64,000 nucleotides of DNA from Fervidobacterium thailandense. Lineage in GTDB: Bacteria > Thermotogota > Thermotogae > Thermotogales > Fervidobacteriaceae. Shown here piece by piece: positions 25,131 to 35,144 of the stretch. A program made the position numbers and the translations under genes. How positions within the stretch are numbered: the stretch's first letter is position 1; the number at the start of each line of letters is the position of its first letter. The notes under the pieces were generated by a model that ran no database searches, was not told the DNA's origin, and worked only from the letters and a program-made list of their open reading frames with translations. The stretch covers positions 62,001 to 126,000 of the forward strand of contig NZ_LWAF01000005.1 in the NCBI RefSeq assembly GCF_001719065.1, written 5' to 3'.

Positions 25131-25865
25131 GTGAGACTTAACCGCTCATACGAGTACTACGATCGCATTGCGCCAATCTACGATTCGATGTACAAAGACG
25201 ATTATTGGAAAAGTGCCCACGAGCAGATAAAAAGAACCGTCCTCAAGTATGTCCCGAGTTTGGACGGGCTAGAGGTTGTAGATATCGGAGCTGGTACGGG
25301 AACTTGGGGGCTCTGGTTTGCACAATTGGGAGCGTGCGTGACACTTGTGGAGCCGGCACGGAACATGCTCGAAATTGCTAAACGTAAATTCGAGAGTAAC
25401 AACCTTACTCAAAAAGTACGTAGATTCATCTGCAGCAAAATCGAAGATCTGGAAAACTATCAACAATACGATATAGCTCTATTACTCGGAGATGTTCTTA
25501 GCTACGTTGAAGTTCCGGACTTGGTTCTTCGGAAGGTTGCAAAGCTACTTAAGAATCGTGGATTTGTATTTGGTACGGTTGATAACTACTTTTCGTATCT
25601 GAAAGATGTAATAATTTACGGAACGCTGAATGATTTCAAAAGACTCCAGGATGTGGGAAGACTTCCTATAGGCTCTGAGTACGGAGTTTTTGAAGCCAAG
25701 GGTTTTACTGAGGAGGAGCTGAGGGCACTTCTCAAGCTGTCTGGATTCTACGTTGTTGAAATCACGAGTTTAGCTGTTTTTATGGACACAGAGCTCAATC
25801 TAAAGTTTGGAACATACTTTAATCGGGAAGCGGAGCATCTGCTGTACGTAGCTGTGAAGAAGTAA
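25131..25865 (+). CDS. Class I SAM-dependent methyltransferase
   Basis: A 244-residue protein with the SAM-binding motif VVDIGAGTGTWGLWFAQLGA near residue 45, followed by the acidic motif II in VTLVEPARNMLEIA and an LLGDVLSYVE segment. The fold is that of small class I methyltransferases acting on metabolites, quinones or proteins; nothing indicates the substrate. The GTG start at 25131 is preceded by TGAGGGAATTGT. It follows the amylase gene by 25 bases in the same direction and is convergent with the SRP RNA gene. Confidence 0.8.
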   Translation: MRLNRSYEYYDRIAPIYDSMYKDDYWKSAHEQIKRTVLKYVPSLDGLEVVDIGAGTGTWGLWFAQLGACVTLVEPARNMLEIAKRKFESNNLTQKVRRFICSKIEDLENYQQYDIALLLGDVLSYVEVPDLVLRKVAKLLKNRGFVFGTVDNYFSYLKDVIIYGTLNDFKRLQDVGRLPIGSEYGVFEAKGFTEEELRALLKLSGFYVVEITSLAVFMDTELNLKFGTYFNREAEHLLYVAVKK

Positions 25866-25879
25866 TCGAATAAAAAAAT

Positions 25880-26151
25880 GGTGCCGTACACCCCGCTTCG
25901 ACTCACCCAGACCCGGTCGCACGTACCCACCATGGCTCCGACCGGGCGCTCCCACGGCACACACTTGCCTGCTTAGGGCTGCTTCCTTCCGGACCTGACC
26001 CGGTTCACAGGTAGTTGTTGCGTGGGACCCGATCTTCAACGCCACTGGGTACGCCGATACCGAACCCAGGTGGCCTCAGTCGGGGAATTCAGCCCCGCTA
26101 AGGTGGGTTTCGGGTACAGGGGACCACCAACCCCCCGCTTAGTACGGCACC
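25880..26151 (-). ncRNA. ffs: Signal recognition particle RNA, large bacterial form with Alu domain
   Basis: The minus strand carries the SRP core, including GGTCCGGAAGGAAGCAGCCC and the following TAAGCAGGCA, the hallmark of helix 8 and its tetraloop region. The two ends, GGTGCCGTAC and GTACGGCACC, are perfectly complementary and enclose about 272 bases, so this is the long form with an Alu domain rather than a short 4.5S RNA. A run of seven T residues follows the 3' end and gives the terminator. With Ffh protein it delivers nascent membrane and secreted proteins to the translocon. The short reading frames over it on both strands are artefacts. Confidence 0.93.
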
Positions 26152-26158
26152 ATGGATT

Positions 26159-26186
26159 ATTCTACCACCAATTTCTGAATTTTCAA
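26159..26186 (-). promoter_or_regulatory. Promoter of the SRP RNA gene
   Basis: On the minus strand TTGAAA (26181-26186) and TAGAAT (26159-26164) are 16 bases apart. The -10 box ends 7 bases before the inferred 5' end of the RNA at 26151, exactly the expected start distance. Confidence 0.7.
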
Positions 26187-26202
26187 CGTTTGAGTTTTGT
26201 GG

Positions 26203-26208
26203 TATAAT
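26203..26208 (+). promoter_or_regulatory. -10 box before the plus-strand housekeeping run
   Basis: A perfect TATAAT lies about 60 bases before the first gene of the long plus-strand gene run, divergent from the SRP RNA promoter. A TTTCAA at 26181-26186 could be a weak -35 with 16-base spacing, overlapping the -35 of the SRP promoter on the other strand. Confidence 0.5.
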
Positions 26209-26269
26209 TTGGGTGTTCGAAACACTCTCTGCAAAAGATTTGCAATACAAGCAAAAGGGGGTAAGCATT

Positions 26270-26896
26270 ATGGATATCAGAAAGATGACTGTGGAGGAAT
26301 TTTGCAATAGGGTAAAAGAAAAGACTCCTGTGCCCGGTGGAGGTGCGGTTGGCGCTGTTGTTGCGAGTTTGGGAGCCGCATTGAACTCCATGGTTGCAAA
26401 TCTCACACTTGGGAAAAAGAAGTACGAAGAATACGAAGGATTGATGCAGGAAGTAATTGAGAACATGGAACTTATGCTCGAAAGATGTTTAAAGCTCGCT
26501 TCGGCCGATGTTGACGCCTTCAACGCCGTAATGGAGGCTTACAAACTTCCCAAAGAGGATCCGACGCGTGAAGAAAAACTGCAGAATGCGTTGAAAAAAG
26601 CTATCGAAGTACCTTTCGAGCTCGTTGAATGTGCCAGGGACATTCTTAAGTACAGTGAGATTGTGGCAAAATGGGGTAACAAGAACGCGATTTCCGATGC
26701 TTTCAGTGCAGCGGAACTTGCACGAGCTGCATGCAAAATCGGAGAGTACAATGTCATGATTAACCTTAAGTCACTAACTGATGAGGAGTACTCAAAGAGG
26801 ATCCTCGACGAGTTGTACGAAGTCATAGGGGAAGCGAAAGTTTACTACGAGAGGATACAGGAGATGGTAAAGGAAAATGGGTTCACTAAGATTTGA
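26270..26896 (+). CDS. fchA: Stand-alone formiminotransferase-cyclodeaminase C-domain protein (methenyl-THF cyclohydrolase-like)
   Basis: A 208-residue, all-helical protein whose N-terminal segment [19 protein letters not shown] is the conserved start of the cyclodeaminase domain. [13 protein letters not shown] follows. Free-standing members act as methenyltetrahydrofolate cyclohydrolase or formimino-THF cyclodeaminase in one-carbon metabolism. ATG 26270 follows AAGGGGGTAAGCATT; the frame is open further upstream to 26213 but without a ribosome site. Its end overlaps tgt by 20 bases, so the two are translationally linked. Confidence 0.85.
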   Translation: MDIRKMTVEEFCNRVKEKTPVPGGGAVGAVVASLGAALNSMVANLTLGKKKYEEYEGLMQEVIENMELMLERCLKLASADVDAFNAVMEAYKLPKEDPTREEKLQNALKKAIEVPFELVECARDILKYSEIVAKWGNKNAISDAFSAAELARAACKIGEYNVMINLKSLTDEEYSKRILDELYEVIGEAKVYYERIQEMVKENGFTKI

Positions 26897-27969
26897 AGTA
26901 CTCACAACTGATGGGAGCGCTCGTCGTGGAAGGATACACCTACCTCACGGGGTCGTCGAGACTCCTACGTTTATGCCCGTTGGAACGAACGCGAACGTTA
27001 AGCTTGTGACTCCGGACATCCTGAAGGAGAATAACGTTCAAATAATCCTATCGAACGCGTTTCACCTTTACTTAAAACCTGGACTCGACGTTATCCGTGA
27101 ATTTGGCGGTCTTCACAACTTCATGAACTGGGACCGCCCCATTCTTACAGACAGTGGTGGGTTCCAGGTATTCAGTCTCAAGAAGGGACAAAAAATTACC
27201 GACGACGGTGTTTGGATCGTCTCTCCGATCGATGGTTCAAAGCATTACATCACTCCGGAACTTTCCATGGAGATACAGGCCACACTGGGCTCCGATATTG
27301 TCATGGCTTTTGACTACTGCGCCGATCCCAAAGATGGTTACGATGAAGCCAAGAGAGCGGTAAAACTAACGACCAAATGGGCTCGGAGGAGTTTGGAACA
27401 TTTGAGAAGAATATCTCATCAGGCCATCTTTGGAATCATCCAAGGCGCGGTGTACGAGGACCTCCGAGAACTCAGTCTTCAAGAGATTACCGAGATGGAC
27501 TTCGACGGTTTCGCGATAGGTGGTTTGAGTGTTGGAGAGCCACGTGAGGTTACTGTGAAGATGGTTGAATTCGTTGCCCCGAAGATGCCTGCGGAAAAGC
27601 CGAGGTACTTTATGGGAGGAGGGTCTCCCGATCTTCTTGTGGACCTCGTGGCAAGTGGTGTGGACATGTTCGACAGCGTGTTTCCAACCAGGGTGGCGCG
27701 ACACGGATTGGCGGTCACTTGGAATGGAAAGTTCAATATCAGGGCAGCAAGGTACAAGTACGACAAAAGGCCGATTGACGAGCATTGTAACTGTTACACG
27801 TGCAGGAACTTCTCGCGTGGTTACATTCGGCACCTCTTCGATCGCGAAGAGGTTCTTGGACAAATCCTTTTAACTATCCACGATATCCATTTCATGATGG
27901 AGTTTGGGCAGAGGATGAGGGAGAGTATCGAAAAAGGTCAATTCCAGAAGTTCAGGGAGGGGATAAAGG

Positions 27970-27998
<29 letters not shown>
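26877..27998 (+). CDS. tgt: Queuine tRNA-ribosyltransferase (bacterial TGT)
   Basis: A 373-residue TGT. It shows the substrate-binding [12 protein letters not shown] near residue 88 and GGLSVGEP. The catalytic aspartate region is MFDSVFPTR near residue 262, and the zinc site is CNCYTCRNF with a downstream His. It swaps guanine 34 for preQ1 in tRNAs with GUN anticodons on the way to queuosine. The ATG at 26877 is inside the end of the previous gene and follows AAAGGAAA. Its own end overlaps the next gene by 29 bases. Length and motifs are complete. Confidence 0.95.
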
Positions 27999-29264
<1,266 letters not shown>

Positions 29265-29277
29265 GGAGGAATATCGA

Positions 29278-29952
29278 ATGAAGTACGAGGTTCAGTACAA
29301 GGGTAGTTACGCCATCCTACGGATAATGCTTCCACTTGGAGCGGAAGTCTTGGCCGAACCCGGAGCCATGGTGTACATGAGGGGACCTGTAGAGATACAG
29401 ACATCTACCGGCGGTATTTGGAAGGCGTTGAAGAGAACATTTCTTGGCGGTGAATCGTTCTTTATGAACAAGTACCTATCAAAAGGTGATGCTGAAATCG
29501 GTGTTGCTCCAGAACTTCCGGGTGATGTCGAGGTGGTTCAGGTCTCCGGTACGTTGTACGTTCAATCTACCTCTTATCTTGCGAGTGACACCTCACTTGA
29601 CCTCGACGTTTCGTTCGGTGGATTCAAATCCTTCTTCGCTGGAGAGGGAATTTTTCTTCTCAAACTCCAGGGATACGGAGACGTTGCCGTTTCATCCTTT
29701 GGTGCGATTAAGATGCTCCAGTTGGAGCCAGGAGAAACGATAACCATCGACACCGGACACGTGGTTGCATTCGATGGGAGTGTCACGTGGAACGTTAGAA
29801 CATTTGGTGGATTAAAATCGACGCTCTTTGGTGGAGAAGGTTTGGTTTGCGAATTTCGCGGCCCTGGACGTGTTTACATCCAGACCAGGAATTATCCCGC
29901 GTTTGTTGAGTGGATAAAGTCGCTGATTCCGAGGGACACCGGTAGCCGCTAA
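29278..29952 (+). CDS. AIM24/TIGR00266 family protein
   Basis: A 224-residue, glycine-rich beta-helix-like protein of the AIM24 family, with the typical EVLAEPGAMVYMRGPVEIQT near the start and GGEGLVCEFRGPGRVYIQTR near the end. Bacterial members have no established function; the yeast relative is a mitochondrial inner-membrane organiser. No signal peptide or membrane segment is present. ATG 29278 follows GAGGAATATCGA. It sits between pyrR and glmM in the same direction. Confidence 0.85.
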   Translation: MKYEVQYKGSYAILRIMLPLGAEVLAEPGAMVYMRGPVEIQTSTGGIWKALKRTFLGGESFFMNKYLSKGDAEIGVAPELPGDVEVVQVSGTLYVQSTSYLASDTSLDLDVSFGGFKSFFAGEGIFLLKLQGYGDVAVSSFGAIKMLQLEPGETITIDTGHVVAFDGSVTWNVRTFGGLKSTLFGGEGLVCEFRGPGRVYIQTRNYPAFVEWIKSLIPRDTGSR

Positions 29953-29993
29953 TGCGCGTTTGATGAAGAATTATACTCAAGGAGGAAGATAGG

Positions 29994-31316
29994 ATGTCGC
30001 TCTTTGGTACCGACGGGATCCGGGGTGTTGTCAACGAGGAATTAACACCTGAAATAGCGTTTAAACTCGGTAACGTCGTCGCAAGGTACGTGGACAAGAG
30101 GGTGTTTATTGCCAAAGACACGAGGGCGAGTGGTGACATGTTTGAGGCGGCACTGATAGCGGGGACCACCGCCGCGGGTGCAACCGTTTACAGATGTGGT
30201 GTCTTACCAACCCCTGCGTTGGCTATCCTAACGAAGCTTGAGGATGCCGTTGGTATAATGATCTCAGCTTCCCACAATCCTCCGGAATTCAACGGTTTGA
30301 AGGTCATATCCCGGGGTTATAAACTGCCAGACGACGTTGAAGAAATGCTTGAGAAAAGGATGAAGGAGGATGTATACCACGCACCGTACAATGAAGTCGG
30401 TTGCGTGATCGACTACAAATTGGCCTTTGAGGAGTACGTAAACTACGTGCTCCAGCAGTTCCAGGACTTGGATCTGGCTGGTCTGAAGGTCTTAGTTGAT
30501 CCTGGAAACGGGGCTGCTTTGGAAACGACTGCTTACGTGCTCACCAAACTCGGAGCGAAAGTGGAAGTAATCAACAACACGCCAGATGGGTATAACATCA
30601 ACGTTAACTGTGGCTCCACTAATCCTGAAGTTGCGATGGCAAAGATGACAAGTCATCATCTTGCAATACTCCACGACGGAGATGCCGACAGGTGCATTCT
30701 GATCGATGAACATAAGCGAGTTGTTAACGGTGACAGAATTTTGGGTATCTGCGGAAAGTTCATGAAAGCTGAGGGACGGTTGAAAAACGACGTGGTGGTT
30801 GGGACGGTTCTAACCAATAAGGGGCTTGAAGTGTTTTTGAAGCAAAACGGGATCAGACTCGAACGTACGAAGGTCGGTGACCGTTACGTTCTCGAGCGGA
30901 TGATGCAAATCGGTGGTGTTCTCGGCGGTGAAGGAAGCGGGCACGTGATATTCCTGGATCGTTCAACAACGGGTGACGGTCTTATAACGGCCCTCGAGAC
31001 TGTCCGCGTGATGGTGAAAACTGGTAAGAGCTTGGGAGAGCTCGCGGACGAAGTACCCGAGTATCCTCAGATAATGTTGAACGTCCAAACGAGGTACAAA
31101 CTCCTTGTGGAACATGAGGAAGTTAAGGAACTCGTTGAGAAGTTCAAAAGAGATGACGTGGACATCGTGGTGAGACCTTCAGGTACCGAACCGCTCATAA
31201 GGGTATTTGTTCAGGGACCGGATGAGCAGTACATTTCCACCGTCGCGTACGAAATAGCTGGTGCAATAGAGAAGCTATCGAAAAGTTACGAGGATAGTTC
31301 CAAGAAGGGAGAGTAA
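29994..31316 (+). CDS. glmM: Phosphoglucosamine mutase
   Basis: A 440-residue phosphohexomutase. FGTDGIRGVVNEELTPE opens the protein. The phosphoserine loop is ISASHNPPEFNG near residue 92, the metal-binding loop is DGDADRC near residue 233, and the C-terminal phosphate-binding loop is RPSGTEPLIRV. It converts glucosamine 6-phosphate to glucosamine 1-phosphate for UDP-GlcNAc synthesis. That product feeds peptidoglycan and also the WecB epimerase and Pel-like polymer encoded in this window. ATG 29994 follows AAGGAGGAAGATAGG. Confidence 0.94.
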   Translation: MSLFGTDGIRGVVNEELTPEIAFKLGNVVARYVDKRVFIAKDTRASGDMFEAALIAGTTAAGATVYRCGVLPTPALAILTKLEDAVGIMISASHNPPEFNGLKVISRGYKLPDDVEEMLEKRMKEDVYHAPYNEVGCVIDYKLAFEEYVNYVLQQFQDLDLAGLKVLVDPGNGAALETTAYVLTKLGAKVEVINNTPDGYNINVNCGSTNPEVAMAKMTSHHLAILHDGDADRCILIDEHKRVVNGDRILGICGKFMKAEGRLKNDVVVGTVLTNKGLEVFLKQNGIRLERTKVGDRYVLERMMQIGGVLGGEGSGHVIFLDRSTTGDGLITALETVRVMVKTGKSLGELADEVPEYPQIMLNVQTRYKLLVEHEEVKELVEKFKRDDVDIVVRPSGTEPLIRVFVQGPDEQYISTVAYEIAGAIEKLSKSYEDSSKKGE

Positions 31317-31320
31317 GGAT

Positions 31321-31629
31321 ATGACGAAGGAAGAATTGAAGACGGCTGTTTGGAACAAACTCAAAGAGGTTATCGACTGGGAGATAGGACTTGACGTTGT
31401 CACACTGGGCTTGGTATACGATATTCAAGTGGATGATCAAAACAACGTCAAGGTTTTGATGACAATGACAACGCCGATGTGCCCGCTGGCCGGGAGTATA
31501 CTGGCCGATGCGGAGATGAAAATTCGCTCGATAAATGGTGTGGGCAACGTTGAAGTGGAACTGACCTTTGATCCACCATGGACTCCGGATAGGATAGACC
31601 CCATCATACGCAAGCAGCTCGGAATCTAA
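31321..31629 (+). CDS. MIP18/DUF59 family protein (SufT-like, iron-sulfur assembly)
   Basis: A 102-residue DUF59 domain protein with LGLVYDIQV, the conserved cysteine in TTPMCPLAG and the C-terminal DPPWTPDRI. Family members help in iron-sulfur cluster maturation. The gene starts five bases after glmM; the ribosome site GGGAGAG lies in the glmM end. No suf genes are adjacent. Confidence 0.88.
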   Translation: MTKEELKTAVWNKLKEVIDWEIGLDVVTLGLVYDIQVDDQNNVKVLMTMTTPMCPLAGSILADAEMKIRSINGVGNVEVELTFDPPWTPDRIDPIIRKQLGI

Positions 31630-31655
31630 TCTTACCGTCCGGGAGCGGTTCTTTC

Positions 31656-32441
31656 TTGAAACTCTACGATCTCATTTCGCAATACAAAGCATGTGGCCTG
31701 AGCGAGCGGGAGATAATCCTGATCGCGAGTCACTTAACTGGGAAGTCAAAGGAATACTTGATAGCCCATCCGGAAACGGAGTGCCCAGACGAGGTTTTGG
31801 GTTTACTCGATTTGAGGCTTGAAGGTTATCCGTTACAGTATATACTCGGCAGTGTGGAATTCTACGGGAGGACGTTCAAAGTTGAGGAAGGTGTGCTAAT
31901 CCCCCGTTGGGAAACGGAAGGACTTGTGGAAATTGCGGTAGACATCATCAAACGCAAGCAGATTAAGCTTGTGGCGGATATTGGTGTTGGCAGTGGTGTC
32001 ATCGCCGTAACGCTTGCACTCGAAACTGGTGTCACGGTTTTGGGAACGGATGTGGAGAGAAAGCCTCTTGAAGTAACGCTCAAAAACGCCAAGACCTACG
32101 GTGTTGAGGATAAGATAGAGTTGCGGCTTGGCAAATTCTTGGAACCTTTCAAGGAACGGTACGCAGAGATTCAGCTGATCGTCTCAAATCCACCGTACGT
32201 AAAGTGCGGAACTCCACTTCAAAAAGAGTTACTCTACGAGCCGGAGTGTGCACTCTTTGGCGGAGTTGATGGTCTTGATTTTTACCGCGAGTTCTTCCGA
32301 AGGTACGACGTGACCGGGAAGATTGTGCTCATGGAAATAGGTGAGGACCAAGGTGAGGAACTGAAGAGAATGACCGGTGGCACAGTGTTAAAGGATCTTG
32401 CTGGGAAAGACAGGTATCTGCTTGTGGAAAGACTGAGTTAA
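31656..32441 (+). CDS. prmC: Release factor glutamine methyltransferase
   Basis: A 261-residue methyltransferase of the HemK/PrmC family. It has an N-terminal helical substrate domain, VLIPRWETEGLVE near residue 85, the SAM motif VADIGVGSGVIAVTLA near residue 107, and the catalytic NPPY motif near residue 176. It methylates the GGQ glutamine of release factors. Translation starts with TTG at 31656, weakly supported by CGGGAGCGGTT. It sits between a DUF59 gene and rplI in the translation-related run. Confidence 0.9.
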   Translation: MKLYDLISQYKACGLSEREIILIASHLTGKSKEYLIAHPETECPDEVLGLLDLRLEGYPLQYILGSVEFYGRTFKVEEGVLIPRWETEGLVEIAVDIIKRKQIKLVADIGVGSGVIAVTLALETGVTVLGTDVERKPLEVTLKNAKTYGVEDKIELRLGKFLEPFKERYAEIQLIVSNPPYVKCGTPLQKELLYEPECALFGGVDGLDFYREFFRRYDVTGKIVLMEIGEDQGEELKRMTGGTVLKDLAGKDRYLLVERLS

Positions 32442-32486
32442 ATTGGCGAATCCTGAGAACTGGAAGGAGGAAAAGGAGGAAAGAGG

Positions 32487-32939
32487 ATGAAAGTTGTTCT
32501 CGTGCAAGATGTTCCAAAACTTGGTCGGAAGGGAGAAGTTATAAACGTTTCCGATGGTTACGCGCGGAACTTTCTCATACCACGTGGTCTTGCCAAAGAG
32601 GCCACAGAAGAGGTACTGAAAAAACTCCAGGAGGAAAAGGAGCTCGAACGTAAACGGTTGGAAGAGCAGCGAAAGGAGAGCGAGCAGTTACTCTCCGAAC
32701 TTCAAAGACACGTCTTCAAAATACACGCGAAAGCCGGTGAAAGTGGGAAGCTCTTCGGTTCTCTTACGGCAAACAACATCGCCGAAGAAATATCGAAAGT
32801 TACCGGTAAACAGGTTGACAAAAAGTGGATTGTGCTCGACAATCCTATAAAATCTACGGGTTTGTACGATGTTGCCGTTAAACTTCCCGGTGGTGTTTCC
32901 GGTAAGATAAAAGTTGAGGTTTTGCCATCTGAGAAATGA
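32487..32939 (+). CDS. rplI: 50S ribosomal protein L9
   Basis: A 150-residue L9 with the N-terminal domain [18 protein letters not shown] and the [13 protein letters not shown] signature. A long charged connecting helix rich in E and K covers about residues 42-75, and a C-terminal domain follows. It binds 23S rRNA at the L1 side. ATG 32487 follows AAAAGGAGGAAAGAGG. It lies in a run of translation and tRNA genes. Confidence 0.96.
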   Translation: MKVVLVQDVPKLGRKGEVINVSDGYARNFLIPRGLAKEATEEVLKKLQEEKELERKRLEEQRKESEQLLSELQRHVFKIHAKAGESGKLFGSLTANNIAEEISKVTGKQVDKKWIVLDNPIKSTGLYDVAVKLPGGVSGKIKVEVLPSEK

Positions 32940-32986
32940 ATCGCAAAAGTTGAGAACTTAACATAAGCGGTAAGGAGCGTGGTCTT

Positions 32987-33823
32987 TTGAACTTCATAGC
33001 TTTTTCAAAAGCTCTGTACTCGACGTGGATTTACTATTCACCCGAACGTATCCTGTTTGACGCCGGTGAGGGCGTGGCTACGCGCTTGAGTAACAAGATA
33101 TACGCGATACGCTACATATTCTTGACACACGGCCACGTGGATCACATAGCTGGTTTGTGGACGATAATAAATACTCGAAACAACGCGATGGGGGACAGGG
33201 AGAAACCGTTGACCGTTTACTATCCTAAGGGAAACAGAGGTATCGAAGCTTACGCGGAGTTTCTCAGGCGCGTAAATAGCGAGCTCAGGTTCGAACTGGA
33301 GTTTATCAGTGTTAATCCCGGTGAAAAGATATTCTTGAGACAGTCTGGCTCTTTCATGCGGTACATCCAGCCCTTTCCGGTACAGCACACGTACAACGAG
33401 ATATCCGTTGGTTACCACGTCATAGATGTACGCAAGAGGTTGAAAGAAGAGTACAGAAATCTTCCACCGAACGAAATAGCGAGGTTGGTCAAGACACTGG
33501 GGCATGCAGAGATGACGGAGACTTACGAAAAGAAAATCCTCACGATTTCCGGGGATACTATCCTACTCAAGAAAGAGGACATCATGGATACGGAAATACT
33601 CTTCCACGAGTGCACTTTCTTGAAAAAGGAGGATAGAAAATTTAACAACCACGCATCGTTGGATGAAGTGGTAGAACTCGTTAAAGGAACGGATATCAAA
33701 ACGCTTGTCCTGTACCACATTTCTTCAAGGTACGTGAAAAATATCGAGCGTGCGATAAAGAAGATAAATTTACCCAACGTCAAGATTGCTTACGTTCATC
33801 CGGAGAAACTTTTTGAAATGTGA
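32987..33823 (+). CDS. rnz: Ribonuclease Z (tRNA 3' endonuclease)
   Basis: A 278-residue metallo-beta-lactamase fold protein. The zinc motif FLTHGHVDHIAG is near residue 45. The C-terminal half has ISGDT, FHECTFL and LYHISSRY, the pattern of the short RNase Z of Thermotoga. It trims the 3' ends of tRNA precursors. Start is TTG 32987 after AAGGAGCG. The tRNA nucleotidyltransferase fusion is two genes downstream, so both tRNA 3'-end enzymes share one gene run. Confidence 0.85.
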   Translation: MNFIAFSKALYSTWIYYSPERILFDAGEGVATRLSNKIYAIRYIFLTHGHVDHIAGLWTIINTRNNAMGDREKPLTVYYPKGNRGIEAYAEFLRRVNSELRFELEFISVNPGEKIFLRQSGSFMRYIQPFPVQHTYNEISVGYHVIDVRKRLKEEYRNLPPNEIARLVKTLGHAEMTETYEKKILTISGDTILLKKEDIMDTEILFHECTFLKKEDRKFNNHASLDEVVELVKGTDIKTLVLYHISSRYVKNIERAIKKINLPNVKIAYVHPEKLFEM

Positions 33824-33897
33824 AGAACAGGACAGAACTGTTGTTTTTTTTAATTGAAAAAGCTTCCTGGGAAGTTCTCATTTCAGGCGGTGGCGTG

Positions 33898-35085
33898 ATG
33901 AAACACGTAATCTTTATCAGTGACACACACATCGGTGATGGTAGTAGCAAGGATGACTTCAATCAAGATGAAGTAATGGAAAGCCTTGTTTTGGACTGGT
34001 CCACCCTGGAGAATCCTGAACTCGTCATTGTTGGGGATGGTTTGGAACTACTCGAATCCGACGCGGTTAGAAAACTTGGGGTCACGGGTTTTTGGGAAAC
34101 GGTGGACCTGATTGACCGCACGCTCATAGACAAGATAGTCAGTGTTCACCCGAAAGTTTTTAAGAGCCTGGCCAACTTCCCGGGGAAAATATGGTACGTT
34201 GTGGGAAACCACGATTATTACCTGTGGAAAAACAGGAGTCTTCAGCAGGCTCTTAAAGAGTACCTCCCGAACCTGGAGATCGTCCCGTATTACCTTAACA
34301 CTCAAGCGGGGATATTGGCTGTGCACGGTAACCAATTCGACTCGATAAACAAATTCAAGGAAGTAGACGGTGAACTCGTCCCCCCTCTGGGGGACTTTAT
34401 CGCCAGATACATGATGGTCAACTTCGATGAGTCGTTGAGAAGTTACGTACCTGAGGAAGTATTACGGGATTACGATAACGTCCGTCCCGTGCTCGATGTC
34501 TTCGACTGGCTCGAGAAGATCTCGCAGCTTTATGAGACCAGTGTTGACCTGATGAAGGTTTGGGTGGACAATTTTTTGGAGATGATGAAGCACGAGGAAG
34601 CAAAAAGCTGGATGAAGAAGAACTATCCTGCGCTCAGCAAATTGTCGATACTCTTTCTGAACAGAACCGGTGGAATACGCCTGGGAGAGTTCATCGTACG
34701 TACCGTTATGAAAGTCAGAAATCTCCGCAAAACTGACTACCTGAAAAAAGCGGCAATGAAGATATTTGTGAACCCTTCGTGGATGAAGAAAAATATGGAC
34801 GGTTATCTGGATAAACGGAAGACGTACGACTTTGAGCATTCTGCACTAAACGGAATCGTGATGGGACACAACCACAAACCGTCGTTCGACGTTTTAAAAA
34901 TAAAAGGTGAGCTCAAATTTTACCTCAACTGCGGATCGTGGAAACCGGTCGTTGAACGCCGCGGGCGAAACATGTTTCAGCGTTACTTTGAAATCTTCTA
35001 CGCAATCACGAAGATTGAATCCGATGGAGAGATCGAGATAATAACTGGATCCATCAACAAACTTAGAAAAAGTCAGATCATTTAA
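33898..35085 (+). CDS. Calcineurin-like metallophosphoesterase
   Basis: About 395 residues with metal-binding motifs in order: ISDTHIGDG (N-terminus), IVGDGLELLES, VVGNHDYYLW, AVHGNQFD and MGHNHKPSF near the C-terminus. It is a cytoplasmic phosphoesterase with an extra helical segment between the motifs (about residues 165-290). The substrate is unknown; nucleotides, phospholipids and UDP-sugars are all possible in this fold. I use ATG 33898 at the start of the conserved strand. The frame extends upstream to the end of the RNase Z gene, but that part shows no conserved sequence. Confidence 0.82.
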   Translation: MKHVIFISDTHIGDGSSKDDFNQDEVMESLVLDWSTLENPELVIVGDGLELLESDAVRKLGVTGFWETVDLIDRTLIDKIVSVHPKVFKSLANFPGKIWYVVGNHDYYLWKNRSLQQALKEYLPNLEIVPYYLNTQAGILAVHGNQFDSINKFKEVDGELVPPLGDFIARYMMVNFDESLRSYVPEEVLRDYDNVRPVLDVFDWLEKISQLYETSVDLMKVWVDNFLEMMKHEEAKSWMKKNYPALSKLSILFLNRTGGIRLGEFIVRTVMKVRNLRKTDYLKKAAMKIFVNPSWMKKNMDGYLDKRKTYDFEHSALNGIVMGHNHKPSFDVLKIKGELKFYLNCGSWKPVVERRGRNMFQRYFEIFYAITKIESDGEIEIITGSINKLRKSQII

Positions 35086-35144
35086 TGCGCGCTGTAATTC
35101 ATCGGTACCCAGGCCAGATGTGAATTTTGCGCGGAGGTGCGAGT

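Noticed and set aside
25748-26523. Short reading frames over the SRP RNA on both strands
   Set aside because: They cross a structured RNA gene with complementary ends and have no ribosome sites or recognisable protein families.
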